From: Aeromonas veronii
GTDB lineage: Bacteria; Pseudomonadota; Gammaproteobacteria; Enterobacterales; Aeromonadaceae
Assembly: GCF_040215105.1 (NCBI RefSeq)
Contig: NZ_CP157875.1
Location: forward strand, 2,471,501-2,535,500
DNA length: 64,000 nucleotides
Reading direction: 5' to 3'
The position numbers and the translations under genes are program-made. This document shows, in pieces, positions 40,041-52,000 of the stretch. How positions within the stretch are numbered: position 1 is the first letter of the stretch; every line of letters starts with the position of its first letter. The notes beneath the pieces were generated by a model, which made no database searches, was not told the DNA's origin, and worked only from the letters and a program-made list of their open reading frames with translations.

Positions 40041-41332
40041 AGTTCGATACCATCATCATCGGTGGCGGCATGGCGGGGCTGTCCGCCGCCCTGCGTCTGG
40101 CCGAAGCGGGCCAGAAGACCCTGCTGATGGCCTCGGGCCAGAGCGCCCTGCATTTTTCCTCCGGCTCCGTCGACTTGCTCGACGCCGACGGGGATCCCCG
40201 CGCCGCCCTCCCCGCCTTTATGGCCGAGCGACCCGAGCACCCCTACAACAAGGTGGGGCTCGTCAACATCATGGCGAGTCTGGACGCCCTGCAACAGCAC
40301 TGCGGGAGTGAGGGGTTGGCTCTCGTGCGCCAGGAGCAGAACCATCATCGCATCACCCCCATAGGTACCCTCAAGGCCACCTGGCTCTCCCCTGAGACCT
40401 GTGCCTGCGTCACCGAGACTCCCATCCCCCAGAGCCTGCTACTGGCGACCCTGAGTGGATTTCGCGACTTCCACCCGGCGCTGGCGGCGGCCAATCTCGG
40501 CGTCCAGCCGCGCTTTGCCCACTGCCGCATCCTCACCGGCGAGCTGAACCTGCCCCAGCTGGCGGCATTTAGCCACAACCCCCACGAGTTTCGCTCCGCC
40601 GACATCGCCCGCCTGTTTGACAAGCAGCTGGGAGATCAACAGGCAGGGAGCGCCCAGCCGGATCTGTTGACCGCCCTCGCCCGGGAGATCAATCAGATGA
40701 TCGCCCAGAGCGGCGAGCCGGATTGTCGCCACCTGGTGCTGCCCGCCTGCCTCTCCCTCGGGCTGGTCGGCCCGCGGCTGGCCGAGCTCGAGCGGCTCAC
40801 CGACTGCACCATCCGGGAGGTGGCCACCATGCCCCCCTCCCTCATCGGCATGCGGATGCAGGAGACCCTCAGGCGCCGTTTCCAGCACCTTGGCGGCACC
40901 TTCCTCACCAGCGAACGGGTCCTCGGGGCCCGCTATGGGGGCGACAGGGTGATCGGGGTCCATAGCCAGAACGGGGACGATCAGCTGTTCGAGGCGGACA
41001 ACTTCGTGCTCGCCTCCGGCAGCTTCTTCAGCCGCGGGCTGGAGTCGCGCCTTGGCGGCATTCGCGAGCCCATCTTCGATGCCGACGTGCTGAGCCTGCC
41101 GGAGCGTGACGCCTGGGCCGGTCGCCGCCTGTTCGATCACCACCCCTTCCTGGGCTTCGGGGTCAAGACGGATGACAGACTACGGGTGCTGCACGGCGGC
41201 AAACCCCTCGCCAACCTCTATGGGGCGGGCAGCGTGCTGGCCCACTATGATCCGGTACGCGAGGGCTCGGGCTCGGGTGTCGCCGTCGCCACCGGCTGGC
41301 AAGCCGCCGGTCATATCCTGGCGGGGGTCTGA
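40037..41332 (+). CDS. glpB: Anaerobic glycerol-3-phosphate dehydrogenase subunit B
   Basis: FMN/FAD-linked subunit that passes electrons from GlpA to the membrane-bound GlpC. The product is 431 residues. The dinucleotide motif IIIGGGMAGLSAAL lies at 6-19, and the C-terminal flavin region is GAGSVLAHYDPVREGSGSG. The ATG overlaps the glpA stop. The last roughly 30 codons (from HYDPVREGSG to the stop) are repeated twice downstream in a 136-bp tandem array, with a slightly different sequence (HYDAQLREGSG). Confidence 0.94.
   Translation: MKFDTIIIGGGMAGLSAALRLAEAGQKTLLMASGQSALHFSSGSVDLLDADGDPRAALPAFMAERPEHPYNKVGLVNIMASLDALQQHCGSEGLALVRQEQNHHRITPIGTLKATWLSPETCACVTETPIPQSLLLATLSGFRDFHPALAAANLGVQPRFAHCRILTGELNLPQLAAFSHNPHEFRSADIARLFDKQLGDQQAGSAQPDLLTALAREINQMIAQSGEPDCRHLVLPACLSLGLVGPRLAELERLTDCTIREVATMPPSLIGMRMQETLRRRFQHLGGTFLTSERVLGARYGGDRVIGVHSQNGDDQLFEADNFVLASGSFFSRGLESRLGGIREPIFDADVLSLPERDAWAGRRLFDHHPFLGFGVKTDDRLRVLHGGKPLANLYGAGSVLAHYDPVREGSGSGVAVATGWQAAGHILAGV
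41241..41332 (+). repeat. Parent copy of the glpB 3'-end repeat
   Basis: The last 92 bp of glpB are homologous to the 3' part of the two 136-bp units that follow. Compared with them, this copy lacks one codon (HYDPVREG versus HYDAQLREG) and differs at scattered third positions, so it is more diverged from the extra units than these are from each other. Confidence 0.9.
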
Positions 41333-41333
41333 G

Positions 41334-41469
41334 ATGAGCCACGCTTCGCTATTCACTCGGGGCCGCCCACTGACCCACTACGATGCCCAATTGCGCGAGG
41401 GCTCGGGCTCGGGCGTCGCCGTCGCCACCGGTTGGCAGGCCGCCGGTCATATCCTGACGGGGGTTTGAG
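41334..41469 (+). repeat. 136-bp repeat unit 1 with a 44-codon micro-ORF
   Basis: The unit starts with an ATG that follows the glpB TGA after one base (TGAGATGA). It encodes 44 residues: a new N-terminal part (MSHASLFTRGRPLTHYDAQL) fused in frame to the GlpB C-terminus, ending in its own TGA at 41466-41468. Whether it is translated is unknown; the position suggests possible reinitiation. The first 37 bases have no counterpart in glpB. Confidence 0.85.
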
Positions 41470-41605
41470 ATGAGCCACGCTTCGCTATTCACTCGGGGCC
41501 GCCCACTGACCCACTACGATGCCCAATTGCGCGAGGGCTCGGGCTCGGGCGTCGCCGTCGCCACCGGCTGGCAGGCTGCCGGTCATATCCTGGCGGGAGT
41601 CTGAG
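41470..41605 (+). repeat. 136-bp repeat unit 2 with a second 44-codon micro-ORF
   Basis: Nearly identical to unit 1, with about five base differences and one residue change (HILAGV for HILTGV). Stop TGA at 41602-41604. The next ATG, 41606, opens a 32-codon frame (MTPLFHVTAGSQ, ending NPAREE) that ends just before glpC and overlaps its ribosome site. Confidence 0.85.
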
Positions 41606-41707
41606 ATGACTCCCCTTTTCCATGTCACTGCGGGCAGTCAACTGCCCTGCCCATCATCCCGTTGCCGCGCCATTCATGCTGCCAATCCGGCCAGGGAGGA
41701 GTAAATC

Positions 41708-42910
41708 ATGCTACTGGATCACGCCAACCAAACCTTCGATCAGTGCATCAAATGCACCGTCTGCACCGCCTACTGTCCGGTGGCCAAGGCCAATCCCGCC
41801 TACCCGGGCCCGAAGCAGGCCGGCCCCGACGGCGAGCGGCTGCGCATCAAGAGTCCGGCACTGTTTGACAGCGCCCTCAAGTACTGCACGAACTGCAAGC
41901 GCTGCGAGGTGGCCTGCCCAAGCGGAGTGCGCATCGGCGACATCATCGCCAAGGCCAAGCACCAGTACGGCGGACTCAAACCCGGGATCCGCGAGTTCGT
42001 GCTCTCCCACACGGATCTGATGGGGGGCATGTCCACCCTGATGGCTCCCGTGGTCAACTTCACCACCGGCCTCAAACCCGTCAAACAGGTGCTGGACAAG
42101 GCCCTCGGCGTCTCCTCCCACCGGGACTTGCCCAAATACTCGCAAGGCACCTTCCGCGGCTGGTACAAGAAACAAAAAGCATCCCAGGCTCGTTTCGCAC
42201 GCCAGGTGGCCTATTTTCACGGCTGCTATGTGAACTACAACCACCCCCAGCTCGGCAAGGAACTGGTGCAGGTACTCAACGCCATGGAGATCGGGATGCA
42301 GCTGCTGGAGCGGGAGAAGTGCTGCGGCGTGCCCCTGATTGCCAACGGCTTCATGGACAAGGCCAAACAGCAGGCGGCGTTCAACATCCAGCAGATGGAG
42401 AGCTGCCTGCTCGGCAACGAGATGCCGCTGCTGGCCACCTCCTCCACCTGCGGCTTCACCCTGCGAGACGAATACCCCCACCTGCTGGAGCAAGACAACC
42501 GCAAGGTACGGGACAGGATCTCCCTGGTGACCCGCTTCATCTGGAACGAGTTCTATCGGGGCAACAAGCCCGCCATGAAGCCGCTCAACCTGCACATCGC
42601 CTACCACACCCCCTGCCACATGGAGAAGATGGGCGGCGTCATCTATACGCTGGAGCTGCTGCGGGCCATTCCCGGGGTCAGGGTGACGGTGCTCGAATCC
42701 CAGTGCTGTGGCATCGCCGGCACCTATGGCTTCAAGTCGGAGAACTACCAGACCAGTCAGACCATAGGCCAGGGGCTGTTTGATCAGATAAATCGCATCA
42801 ACCCTGATCTCGTCATCACCGACTGCGAGACCTGCAAGTGGCAGATAGAGATGAGCACGCCCTATGCCTGCGAGCACCCCATCCATCTGCTGGCAAGGGC
42901 GCTGGCATAA
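41708..42910 (+). CDS. glpC: Anaerobic glycerol-3-phosphate dehydrogenase subunit C
   Basis: Iron-sulfur membrane-anchor subunit that hands electrons to menaquinone. The product is 400 residues. Two 4Fe-4S motifs are visible: C13, C16, C19, C23 and C60, C63, C66, C70. Two CCG domains follow (REKCCGVPLIANGF and SQCCGIAGTYGFKSENY). The ATG has a GGGAGGAG ribosome site. Unlike the tight glpA-glpB overlap, glpB and glpC are 375 bp apart because of the inserted repeats; the operon is probably still one transcript, as no terminator lies between. Confidence 0.96.
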   Translation: MLLDHANQTFDQCIKCTVCTAYCPVAKANPAYPGPKQAGPDGERLRIKSPALFDSALKYCTNCKRCEVACPSGVRIGDIIAKAKHQYGGLKPGIREFVLSHTDLMGGMSTLMAPVVNFTTGLKPVKQVLDKALGVSSHRDLPKYSQGTFRGWYKKQKASQARFARQVAYFHGCYVNYNHPQLGKELVQVLNAMEIGMQLLEREKCCGVPLIANGFMDKAKQQAAFNIQQMESCLLGNEMPLLATSSTCGFTLRDEYPHLLEQDNRKVRDRISLVTRFIWNEFYRGNKPAMKPLNLHIAYHTPCHMEKMGGVIYTLELLRAIPGVRVTVLESQCCGIAGTYGFKSENYQTSQTIGQGLFDQINRINPDLVITDCETCKWQIEMSTPYACEHPIHLLARALA

Positions 42911-43004
42911 CCATCAAACACTGCCTCGGTCGTATTTTTATGCGCAAATCACCTGCCAAGGCAATCAATGGCAGCACAATGCGATGAGGTAGAGGCAGCA
43001 AAAC

Positions 43005-43031
43005 AAAGAGCCGGCAATTGCCGGCTCTTTT
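43005..43031. terminator. Bidirectional terminator glpC / giant adhesin
   Basis: AAAGAGCCGGC / GCCGGCTCTTT, 11-bp stem, loop AATT, T run on the plus strand. It separates convergent glpC and the adhesin gene. Confidence 0.9.
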
Positions 43032-43048
43032 CGTTTATCGCCCGTCCA

Positions 43049-46000
43049 TCAGGGGTGCTGGATGATCAGGCTGTGTTGATCCAGCATGGACTGCAGGATG
43101 TCGTGAGAGGAGGAGCCGCTCAGGTTCCAGCCGCTCAGGTCCACATCCTTCAGGGTGATCTGCTGGGTCACCTGCCCATCACCCGCCGGGGAGACCGACA
43201 GGTTGACGTCGCTGAGGCCGCCGCTGCCCGTGGTGACGGAGGCTGACAGGTGATTGAGCAGGCCATCCACGCTGCTGTCCGTCACTCCCTTGAGCAGGTC
43301 GGCCAAGTCTATCTTGTCCCCCTGGCCCGGCTGGAAGTCGGTGATGGTATCGATGGCCGGTTGCCCCGCCGTTCCCGCATCGCCATTGCCCCACACGAAG
43401 TGGTCGCTGCCACCGCCACCGGTCAGGATATCGTTGCCCTGACCCCCGCGCAGCACGTCATCCCCCAGGCCACCCAGGATACGGTCATCACCGTTTGAGC
43501 CAAACAGCCAGTCCGCGCTGTCTGTCCCCGTCAGGGTGTTGCCACTCTGGCTGTGGATGTTGAGGGTCTCCAGCGGCGAGCTGAGGGTGGTGCCCCCTGC
43601 GCTCGATTCCGCGCTCAGGGTCAGGGCATGATCCCCCGCCGTCAGACCGCTCAGGTAGAGGGGGACCGACTGATCCATGGGCAGCAGCCAGTCACTGCCA
43701 TCGGCATGACCCACGCTCTGACCGTGCTCGTCCACTACCTGGGCTCCGCCCAGATTCTGGATCCGCACCGACAGCTCGCCCGGCGCCGGGTTGACCACGC
43801 TGGCGCTGAGGTTGAGCGGGATCCAGCCTCCCTGCAGGGCATGAATGTCGTGGGCCCCGAGGCTGAGCTGGGGATCATCGGCTTCGGCCGTCACCGTGAT
43901 GCCGACGTGGGAGGTATCCGTCAAGGCGCCGCCCGACCCGGTATTGCCCTGATCCGAGGTGGTGATGGTCAGGTTGTCCTGACCCCAGAAGTCCTTGGCC
44001 GGCTCATAGTGCAGCTGGCCATTGATCAGCGCGTTGAGATCCGCGAGGGAGCCCACCAGGGTGATCGCACTGGTCCCCGCCCCCTGCACCGAGACGGCGC
44101 CTGCCGCCCCCAGCAGGGTCAGCACCCCGTGCTCGACTCTCAGAGTCATGGACATGGGGGCGCTGCCGGCGTCCACGTCCTTGACGCTGATGCCGGAGAG
44201 AGGCAGAGCACCGTCTTCCTTCACCTGCATGGCGTCGGGCACCTGGTTGACCGGGGCATCGTTGACCGCTTCCACCTCGATGGGCAGCACGTCGGTGTCG
44301 CTCTGTGCGCCGCCGCTACCCGTGTTGCCGTTGTCGTTGGTCACCATGGTCAGGGCATCCTGACCATTGAAGTCCTGTTCGCCCTGATAGGTGACGCCGC
44401 CGTTTAGCAGTGCATTGATGGCATCCTGAGAGCCGGTCAGCACCAGGGAGCCGGTACCGCTGCCTACGACAGTCACCCCGCTGCCAGCCGCCAGCTCCAG
44501 GGTGCCGTGCAGGACAGACAGGGTGACGGTGAGGGAGCCACCGTCCGCATCCACATCGCTCACCTGCAAGCCGTGAATGACGAAGGGTTGCTCTTCCTGC
44601 GCCACCTGGGGATCGCTTGGCAAGACGTTGATCGGGGCATCGTTGACCGGCTGCACCTCGATGGGCAAGACATCGGTGTCGCTCAGCGCGCCACCGCTGC
44701 CGGTGTTGCCGTTATCGTTGGTGACCATGGTAAGGTTGTCGCTGTCGTGGTAATCCGGGTTGCCCTGATAGGTCAGACCGCCGTTCAGCAGCTTATTGAT
44801 GGCATCCAGCGATCCGCTCAGCACCAAAGAGCCGGTGCCGTTGCCCACAACAGTCACTCCGCTGCCCGCCGGGATGTTGAGGGTGCCGTGTTCGACGGAC
44901 AGGGTCACGCTCATGTCGCCGCTGCCCGCATCCACATCCTTGACCTGCAGGCCCTTGATGACGAAGGGTTGATCCTCCTGCGCCACCTGGGGATCCGTTG
45001 GCAGGACGTTGATGGGCGCATCGTTGACCGGGCTGATATCCACGTGAATGGTGCCGTTGACCTCGGGGCCGAGGGCACCGTTGTCGAGGCTCTGGGCCGT
45101 CACCTTGAGATCCAGGGCGCCGTTGGCGTCGTTGGTCACCAGCTCGATGGCATCGAGCTTGGTGCCATCCGTGGTCACTTCCCAGCGACCGTTGCCAAGA
45201 TCCACCACAGTGCCGCTGACCCCGTTGGGCAGGCGTATTTCGGCACCGTCGGGGACCCCTTCGATGGTGACGCGCACCTGCTCCGGTTTGTTCTCATGCA
45301 CGTTGCCGGCGCTGCCGCCGGTGGCCTGGGTATCCCGGGTCTCCAGCCCCAGGTTCAGGGTGATCACATCCCCCTCTGTGCCGCTCGCCTTGGTCTCGAT
45401 GTCGGCGATGATGACATCCCCCACCGGGTTGACGGTGACGGTGAAGTTGCCACTGGTGCCGAGCGGGACGCTCAGACCATTGTCCAGGGTGTAGGCGGTC
45501 AGGGTGAGATCCACGCTGCCGCTGAAATCGGCCGGCGGGATCAGGGTCAGTTTGGAGAAGTCGGTCCCCACGGGGATCTGCCAGACGCCGTTGCCGTTGT
45601 TGACCGCAGGGGCAGAGAGGGTGAAGCCATCCGGTACGCCGGAGATCTGTATCCCGACTATCTGTTCGGATCCGTCGTTGTCGATAAGCTCGGCGCCGAA
45701 GCCCCCCAGGTTGACGCTGCCATCCTCATCACCCTGCACGTCGTGCACCGTGATCTTGGCAGGATCGTTGACCGGTTTGACTTCGAAGCCCACCTGACCG
45801 CTCCAGCTGCCGGTGTCCGTCCCCGTGGTCGCGGTGTCCAGAATGTCGACGGTCACATCGAGCGGCACCTGACCGCTGTAGTGTTGCTTGGGAATAAACA
45901 CCAGATCCTTGAGGCCATTGGCATCCACCACCAGCGACTGGACGGGGTTGCCGCTGGCATCGAGGAAGTGGCCATACTTGGCATCGACGGTCACGGTTAC

Positions 46001-49000
46001 CCGCTCCACCGTCTCGAGTCCCCCTTGGGCCACCGAGGGGCTGATGTCCGCCAATTTGACCGAGAGATCGAGATGGATTTCGGTGTCTTCCAGATTGTCC
46101 GGCTGACCGTCACCGTTCATATCCTTCACATCCAGCTGCAGGCTCGGCATGCCATCGGTGCCACCGTTGATATCCACCACTGGCTTCACATCGACACGAA
46201 CTGTGCTGGAATCTGTCTTGATGTCACCACTTGAAGTATCAGTGTTGACCACTGTCACACTGATATTGAGGGATCCGGCAAAGTCATTGGGCAAGCCTAG
46301 AGTCAATCCTTCCAGTCCAGCCAGTGACGGCGGCACCTTGATCACATATTCGCCGGTTGAAATGTTGTATTCAGCGCCACTGATGGTGACACCATCAGGT
46401 AGACCTTTGAGGATAATAGTAACCTCATCGCTACCTTGATCTGCGGCCCCAATATGAATTGCCCCCTTGAGTTGGGCACCAAAATCAACCTGGATATCCT
46501 CTTTACCAGTCAGCACCGCATGGTCATCAATATCAACTGTTGCCGCTGGCGTCTTGTCCGTGACCGGGGTATTACCAAAATCGGCACTGGTTTCTAGGCT
46601 GACTTTGACATGCTCACTGGGGTCCCCATCCTCACTACGGTCCACCACCATGGCATCGATTCGAATTGGTTCTACCTTTCCAACAAAACCATCCGGTGCA
46701 TGCAGTTGGAAGTTATTCAAATTACCCGCAGGTACGATCCAACTGCCATTACCATTGTTGATACCGCCGAGCACAACAAGCTGATCTCCCATACCACCAT
46801 TGAGCACAGGCAAATTGATCACCAGATAGTCGATCTCTTCGAGGCTGGACAGATCGATATCGTGGGTAAATTCAAAACGACCGGAGAGATCAATATCACT
46901 CCCCCCATGGCCCACAAGATCGCCACCCGTTTGACTCAAGACGCCGTTCGGTTCCACTACCGCCTGGATATCCACATGCAGATTGCCGTCGATCACCTTG
47001 GTGGCCGTGGCGTTAGAATCCACATCGACTTGAGTCACGGTCACATGGCTCTGGATATTGGTGTCCTTGTCGCTGTCTTCCGGGGCCCGCACCAGCAGTT
47101 GGCCGCCGCTGAGCAGGCTCTGCAGATCCGCATCGCTCAAGTCCACGACACCGCCGTTCACGCTGAGCTGGGTTTCGACACCGCCCACCCGTATCCAGAT
47201 CTCGTAGCCGGGCTCGATGCCGGAGAGGCTGAGGTGGGTCACCTGCTCGGCGCTGTCGCTCAGATCAGGCATCCAATCGAGCACCACAGGCTCATCCTCG
47301 AAGCCTTGGCTGGTCTTGTCATAGTTGCCGGCGTCGATCTCGGGCTCCACCTTGATGGTGAGGGGCACGTCGAAGCTCTTGTGATCCCCGTCGTTTTCCG
47401 TCACCACCACGTGGCCGATGAGGTGAATATCTTCGGTGCTGTTGGGCGGCGGCTGGATCTGCAGGTTGCCAAGATCCGACACATTGACCTGATAGACGGG
47501 CTTGCCGTTGGCATCCAGACCGGCGAAGGTCAGGGTCAGCTCGTTGCCATGGACATCGAATACCTTGGCCCCTTCCGGCAAGCCTTCCAGCACCAGGTTG
47601 AGGGTTTCGGAGTTGTCCAGCGGGGTGTCCACCTTTTCCCCCGACTCCAATCTGAAATCGAGGGGAGCACGGCCATCTTCCGCGATGGTGATGGTGTAGC
47701 CATTGCCTTCCGGCGTCCAGCCCGTGCTGTCCAGGTTGAAGTGCGGCTCATCCACCACACCCACCATGTCCACGTGCAGACTCTGGGAGCCCGTCTCCTT
47801 CTCGTTGACCACGGTATGGGTCTGGCCATTGGCATCGGTCAGGGTGGCCGTGTCCTTCACCACCCCCTTGATGGTGAGATCGAAGTCCACGTTGCTGTTT
47901 TTCGGCGGCTGCAGTTGCAGCTCATTGATGCGATCGTAGGGCACCTCGTAATAGCCGTTCGTTGCATTAACCTGTTCAGTACCAAGCCACAACGTGGCAC
48001 CAGCGGGCAGGCCGCTGATGCGCACAAACATCTGCTCCGAGCCGTCCGCAGTGTCCCCCAGATGGCCCAGCACTATCTTGCTGCCCAGATCCAGCAGGGT
48101 GTCTTCCTTGCCCTGGATCTCGCGCACGGTCAGCTTGGCGTCATCCGCCTGCGGATTGACGTTGATCACCAGCTCTATGCTGTCGCCCAGCGCCTTCTCC
48201 TGGCCGCTCACCACGGGGGTCTTCTCGGTGCTGACCGGGGTGATGGAGAGCTTGATGTCGCCGCTGTAGTCCTTGCCAGGCACCACGGTGATCTTGTTGA
48301 TGTCATCACCACTGACGGTATAAATGCCATTGCCATCCGGGGTGAGCGTCTTGCCATTGAGGGTCAGAGTACCCTGACCGGATTCCCACCTGATCTGGTA
48401 GCTCAGGGTTTCGGAGCCATCGGTATCGGTCACCGCCGCCTTGATATTGAGGGCGATGCCATTGCTGTCCTCGTCCGTGTTGTAGTGCTGGTGGGTATTG
48501 GTACTCTCCCAGACAGGCTTGTCGGCGATACCCTGCACCGTGATATCCAGGTTGCCGGAGAGCACAGGTGGATTGGCTCCCTCGGTGACCCCGACCTGCA
48601 CCTGGACAGGGAAGCGCAGGGGATTGCCACCATCGTTGTAGCTCGAATAGTCGTGATCGGGGACAAAGGTCAGGCCCTGTGTCTGATAGTGCTCGTTGTC
48701 CGTGGTAACCATGGCGGCAGGCGGCACGATGAACCACTTGCCATCGGCCGTGGTGGTGAGCGCCACCCCGTTGTAGTAGAAGGTGCCGTGGGCGTTGGCG
48801 GGTGCCTGGATCAGGAATTGCTCAACATGCTCGCCACGGTCGTAGTCGCCGATATCGAGTTGCATGTTGATGGGGATGCCATGGGTCGGATCCCCCGCCC
48901 CCGCATCTTCATGACCGGTGACGGCGTTAACGGTGAGTTTGCCCGCCTCATCCTTGATGGTCAGAGTCAGGGTGCCATCATCGGTGTCCCCGTCCCCATC

Positions 49001-52000
49001 CACCAGATGGAACTCTATCTGCTGTACCAGGGTGTTGTTGCTGTGATCGACACCTGATTTTGCGGTGAAGGTGTAATTGCCCTCGGCATTGATCACCAGG
49101 GTGCCGATGACTTGTCCCGAGCCATCGGTGACCGCAATGCTGGTATTGCCGCTGGCGGCGATGGGATGCTCGGTGCCATTGATGGTGACCGACCTCACCA
49201 CGGCGTCGTCCGCCCCTTCGTGGGCCGTGGTCAGCAGATCACCACTGACCCTGGCCCCTTCATTCAGGGTCTTGCTGGCATCCACCGCCACGGGGACATC
49301 GTCCTGCACACTGACGTGACCTATCACCTCGGCGCTGAGATCCCCGTCATGATCCAGGGCCTGCAATGGCAGCTGGATATCGAGCAGATCCTTGCCCTGG
49401 GCGCTGTGGTCCAGGTTGCCCGTGAGCTCGAAGGTATAGCGACCCGAGACATCCAGCGTCAGCTTGAAGATGAGCTTGCCTGCGCTGTCCTTGCCGAGAT
49501 AGACGCCCGGCTGGGCATCTGCGCTGATGGTGACCGGCTTGCCGCCCGAGGTGAGCTGGTTGAGCGCATTGAAGCGCGCCACATCCAGCTGCAGGGCTGC
49601 AACCCTGTCACTGCCGGCATGAATGACCACCTGGCCCTGGGCAATCTCTCCCGTGCCTGCCGGGCTGGTACCGCCATGTTGGCCACTGCCGCCATTCAGA
49701 TCCGACTCCTTGACGGTGACACTGCCGATGGACTCGATCACCGGATCGGCCGCATCAGTGATCACCGCTGTCGTGCTACCGGTCACCACTGAGCCGTCGC
49801 TGTCGGTCACCTGTACCGGCAGGGTCAGGTTCAGGTTGTCGCTCGCCCCGTGGTCCAGGTTGGTGTGTACCGTGATGTCGTAGCCAAGGTGCGCCTCGGT
49901 CTGGGCCTCGATGCGACCTGGTACGTTCGGCAGGGTCACCGTCAGCACCAGGGTGCCGCTTGCCGTCACCGCCTGGAAGCTGTGGCCGTTGCTGCCCGGC
50001 ACTTCCTGCCAGGTGAGCGTCTCGCCGTTGTGGGTGATGGGGTTGCCGCTGGCATTGACTACCTGGCCAGAGAGGGTCAACCGCACATCCACCACGGGAT
50101 CGGAATCCGCCTTGATGGTCAGGGTGCCGCTGGCATGCTGATCGTCGCCGGTCTGGTTGCTCGCGGCGCCATCGAAGCGCCCCTCAGACAGGGTCACCCC
50201 GGTGAGGCTCAGGGTCGGTTTGTCCCCTTCCGCGATGCTGATATTGAGGGTGCCACTGGTGCTGTCGTTGTTGCCAGCGCCCTTGTCGTGGTCCACCACG
50301 TTGATCTGGAACGGCAGCTCCTTGCTGGCCCCGTTACTCTGATCCACCCCTTGATACAGGGTCACCTTGTAATCGAAGCCATTGCTGGCGGCGTTGTTCA
50401 GGTTGCCGCTTATCTCGACCTGCAGCACTTCGACCCGCACGCCGTTGATTTCAACATAGCCTTTCAGGATCTGGTTGCCCGGGATCGTCGGATCCCCATC
50501 CACCAGCTCATAGATCACCGGCTTGCCGAGAGCGGTCAAGGCTGGCTGCTGGCTGATGTCGGCAAACGACACCTCCTGCACCCGATCAGACCCGGCGTTA
50601 ATCTCGAAATGACCGGTACCGGTCAAGGTATTGCTGCCATCGAGCGCGCGCTCATCCAGATTGACTCCGGTGCCTGCCACGAAGCCAGGCGCGTTGCCAT
50701 CCTTCACGGTGAGCGGCAAGTCGGTGGAGACGCTGTCCCCGTCCTTGTCGCTCAGGGTCACGGTGAGCGGCAGATCCAGTGACTCGCTGCCCTGGTGATC
50801 CAGCTCGGCGCTCAAGGTCACCTTGGCACTGACGCTCCAGTTGCCGTTGTTGTCTACCAGTTCCAGCTCGGCGCGCAGCACTTCACGGCCATCGGCGCTG
50901 GTCCCCACCAGGTCGCCATTGGCATCCAGGCTGAAGGTGACCGGGCTGCCGTGGCTGCTGTACTTGCCGTCAAGGCTCTGCTGGATGGCCGCGATATCGA
51001 ACTTGAGGCTGCTCTGATCCAGGGCATCGGAGCCGTGGCTCACGGTGAAGCTCATATGGCTCACCAGCCCCGCATCACCCTGGTTGATCTCGGTCATGCT
51101 GGTGCCGGTCACGGCGCTGATCACCGGGTTGGCACCGTCGCCGATGGCGACGCTCAGGGTGGAGGAGACTTTGTCACCATCGCTGTCGGTGAGCGTGAAG
51201 CCCGCCTTGAGCAGGCTGTCGGCACTGCCCTGATCCAGCGGCTGGTTGAGGGTAAAGACGTAGTTGCCGTTTTGATCCAGGGTCAGGGTGAAGACATTCT
51301 GGCCGTTGACACTGCCGCTGATGCTGTTGCCGCTGATGCTGAGCACCACCGGCTGGCCACCGCTGGTGAGCCCCTGCAGGCCCGGCTGGTTGGCATCGAA
51401 GCTGATATTGACCAGGGGATCGGCGCCTGCGGTGATATTGAGCTGACCGGAAAGGCTCTGTGCCGCGCCCCAGTCGCTGTCTTCAGTGAGTGAAAGGGAG
51501 ACGGTATCCACGCTCGGTAGAGCGCCATCCGTGATGGTGATGTTGAGGGTACCGAGGTTGCTGTGGTCACCGTCAAAGTCGGTACCCTGCACCTGCAGCC
51601 CCAGATTGACGCTGTTGCTGTCCACCGGCTGGTCCAGCACGCCGTCCAGTTGCAGGTGGTATTTTCCGTCCAGATCCAGGGTGACAGTCAAGATCACCTT
51701 GCCAGCGCTATCAGACAGGGTAATCACATTGCCATTGACCTGATAGGTAGTGGGTTTGCCGCCGCTGGTGAGGCCGTCGAGGCCAGGCTGGCTTGCCTCG
51801 AAATTGAGGGAGACCAGACGGTCGCTGCCCACATTGACCGGCAGCTGGCCATCCTGGGTCTGGCCTGATGCCCCTTCCTGCAGGCTGATGCCGCTGTCGA
51901 TGCCCAGATCAGGGTTGTCGGAATCAGTGATCACAACGTTGGTGCTGCCGTTGATCACCGAGCCGTCGCTGTCGGTCACCTGTACCGGCAGGGTCAGGTT

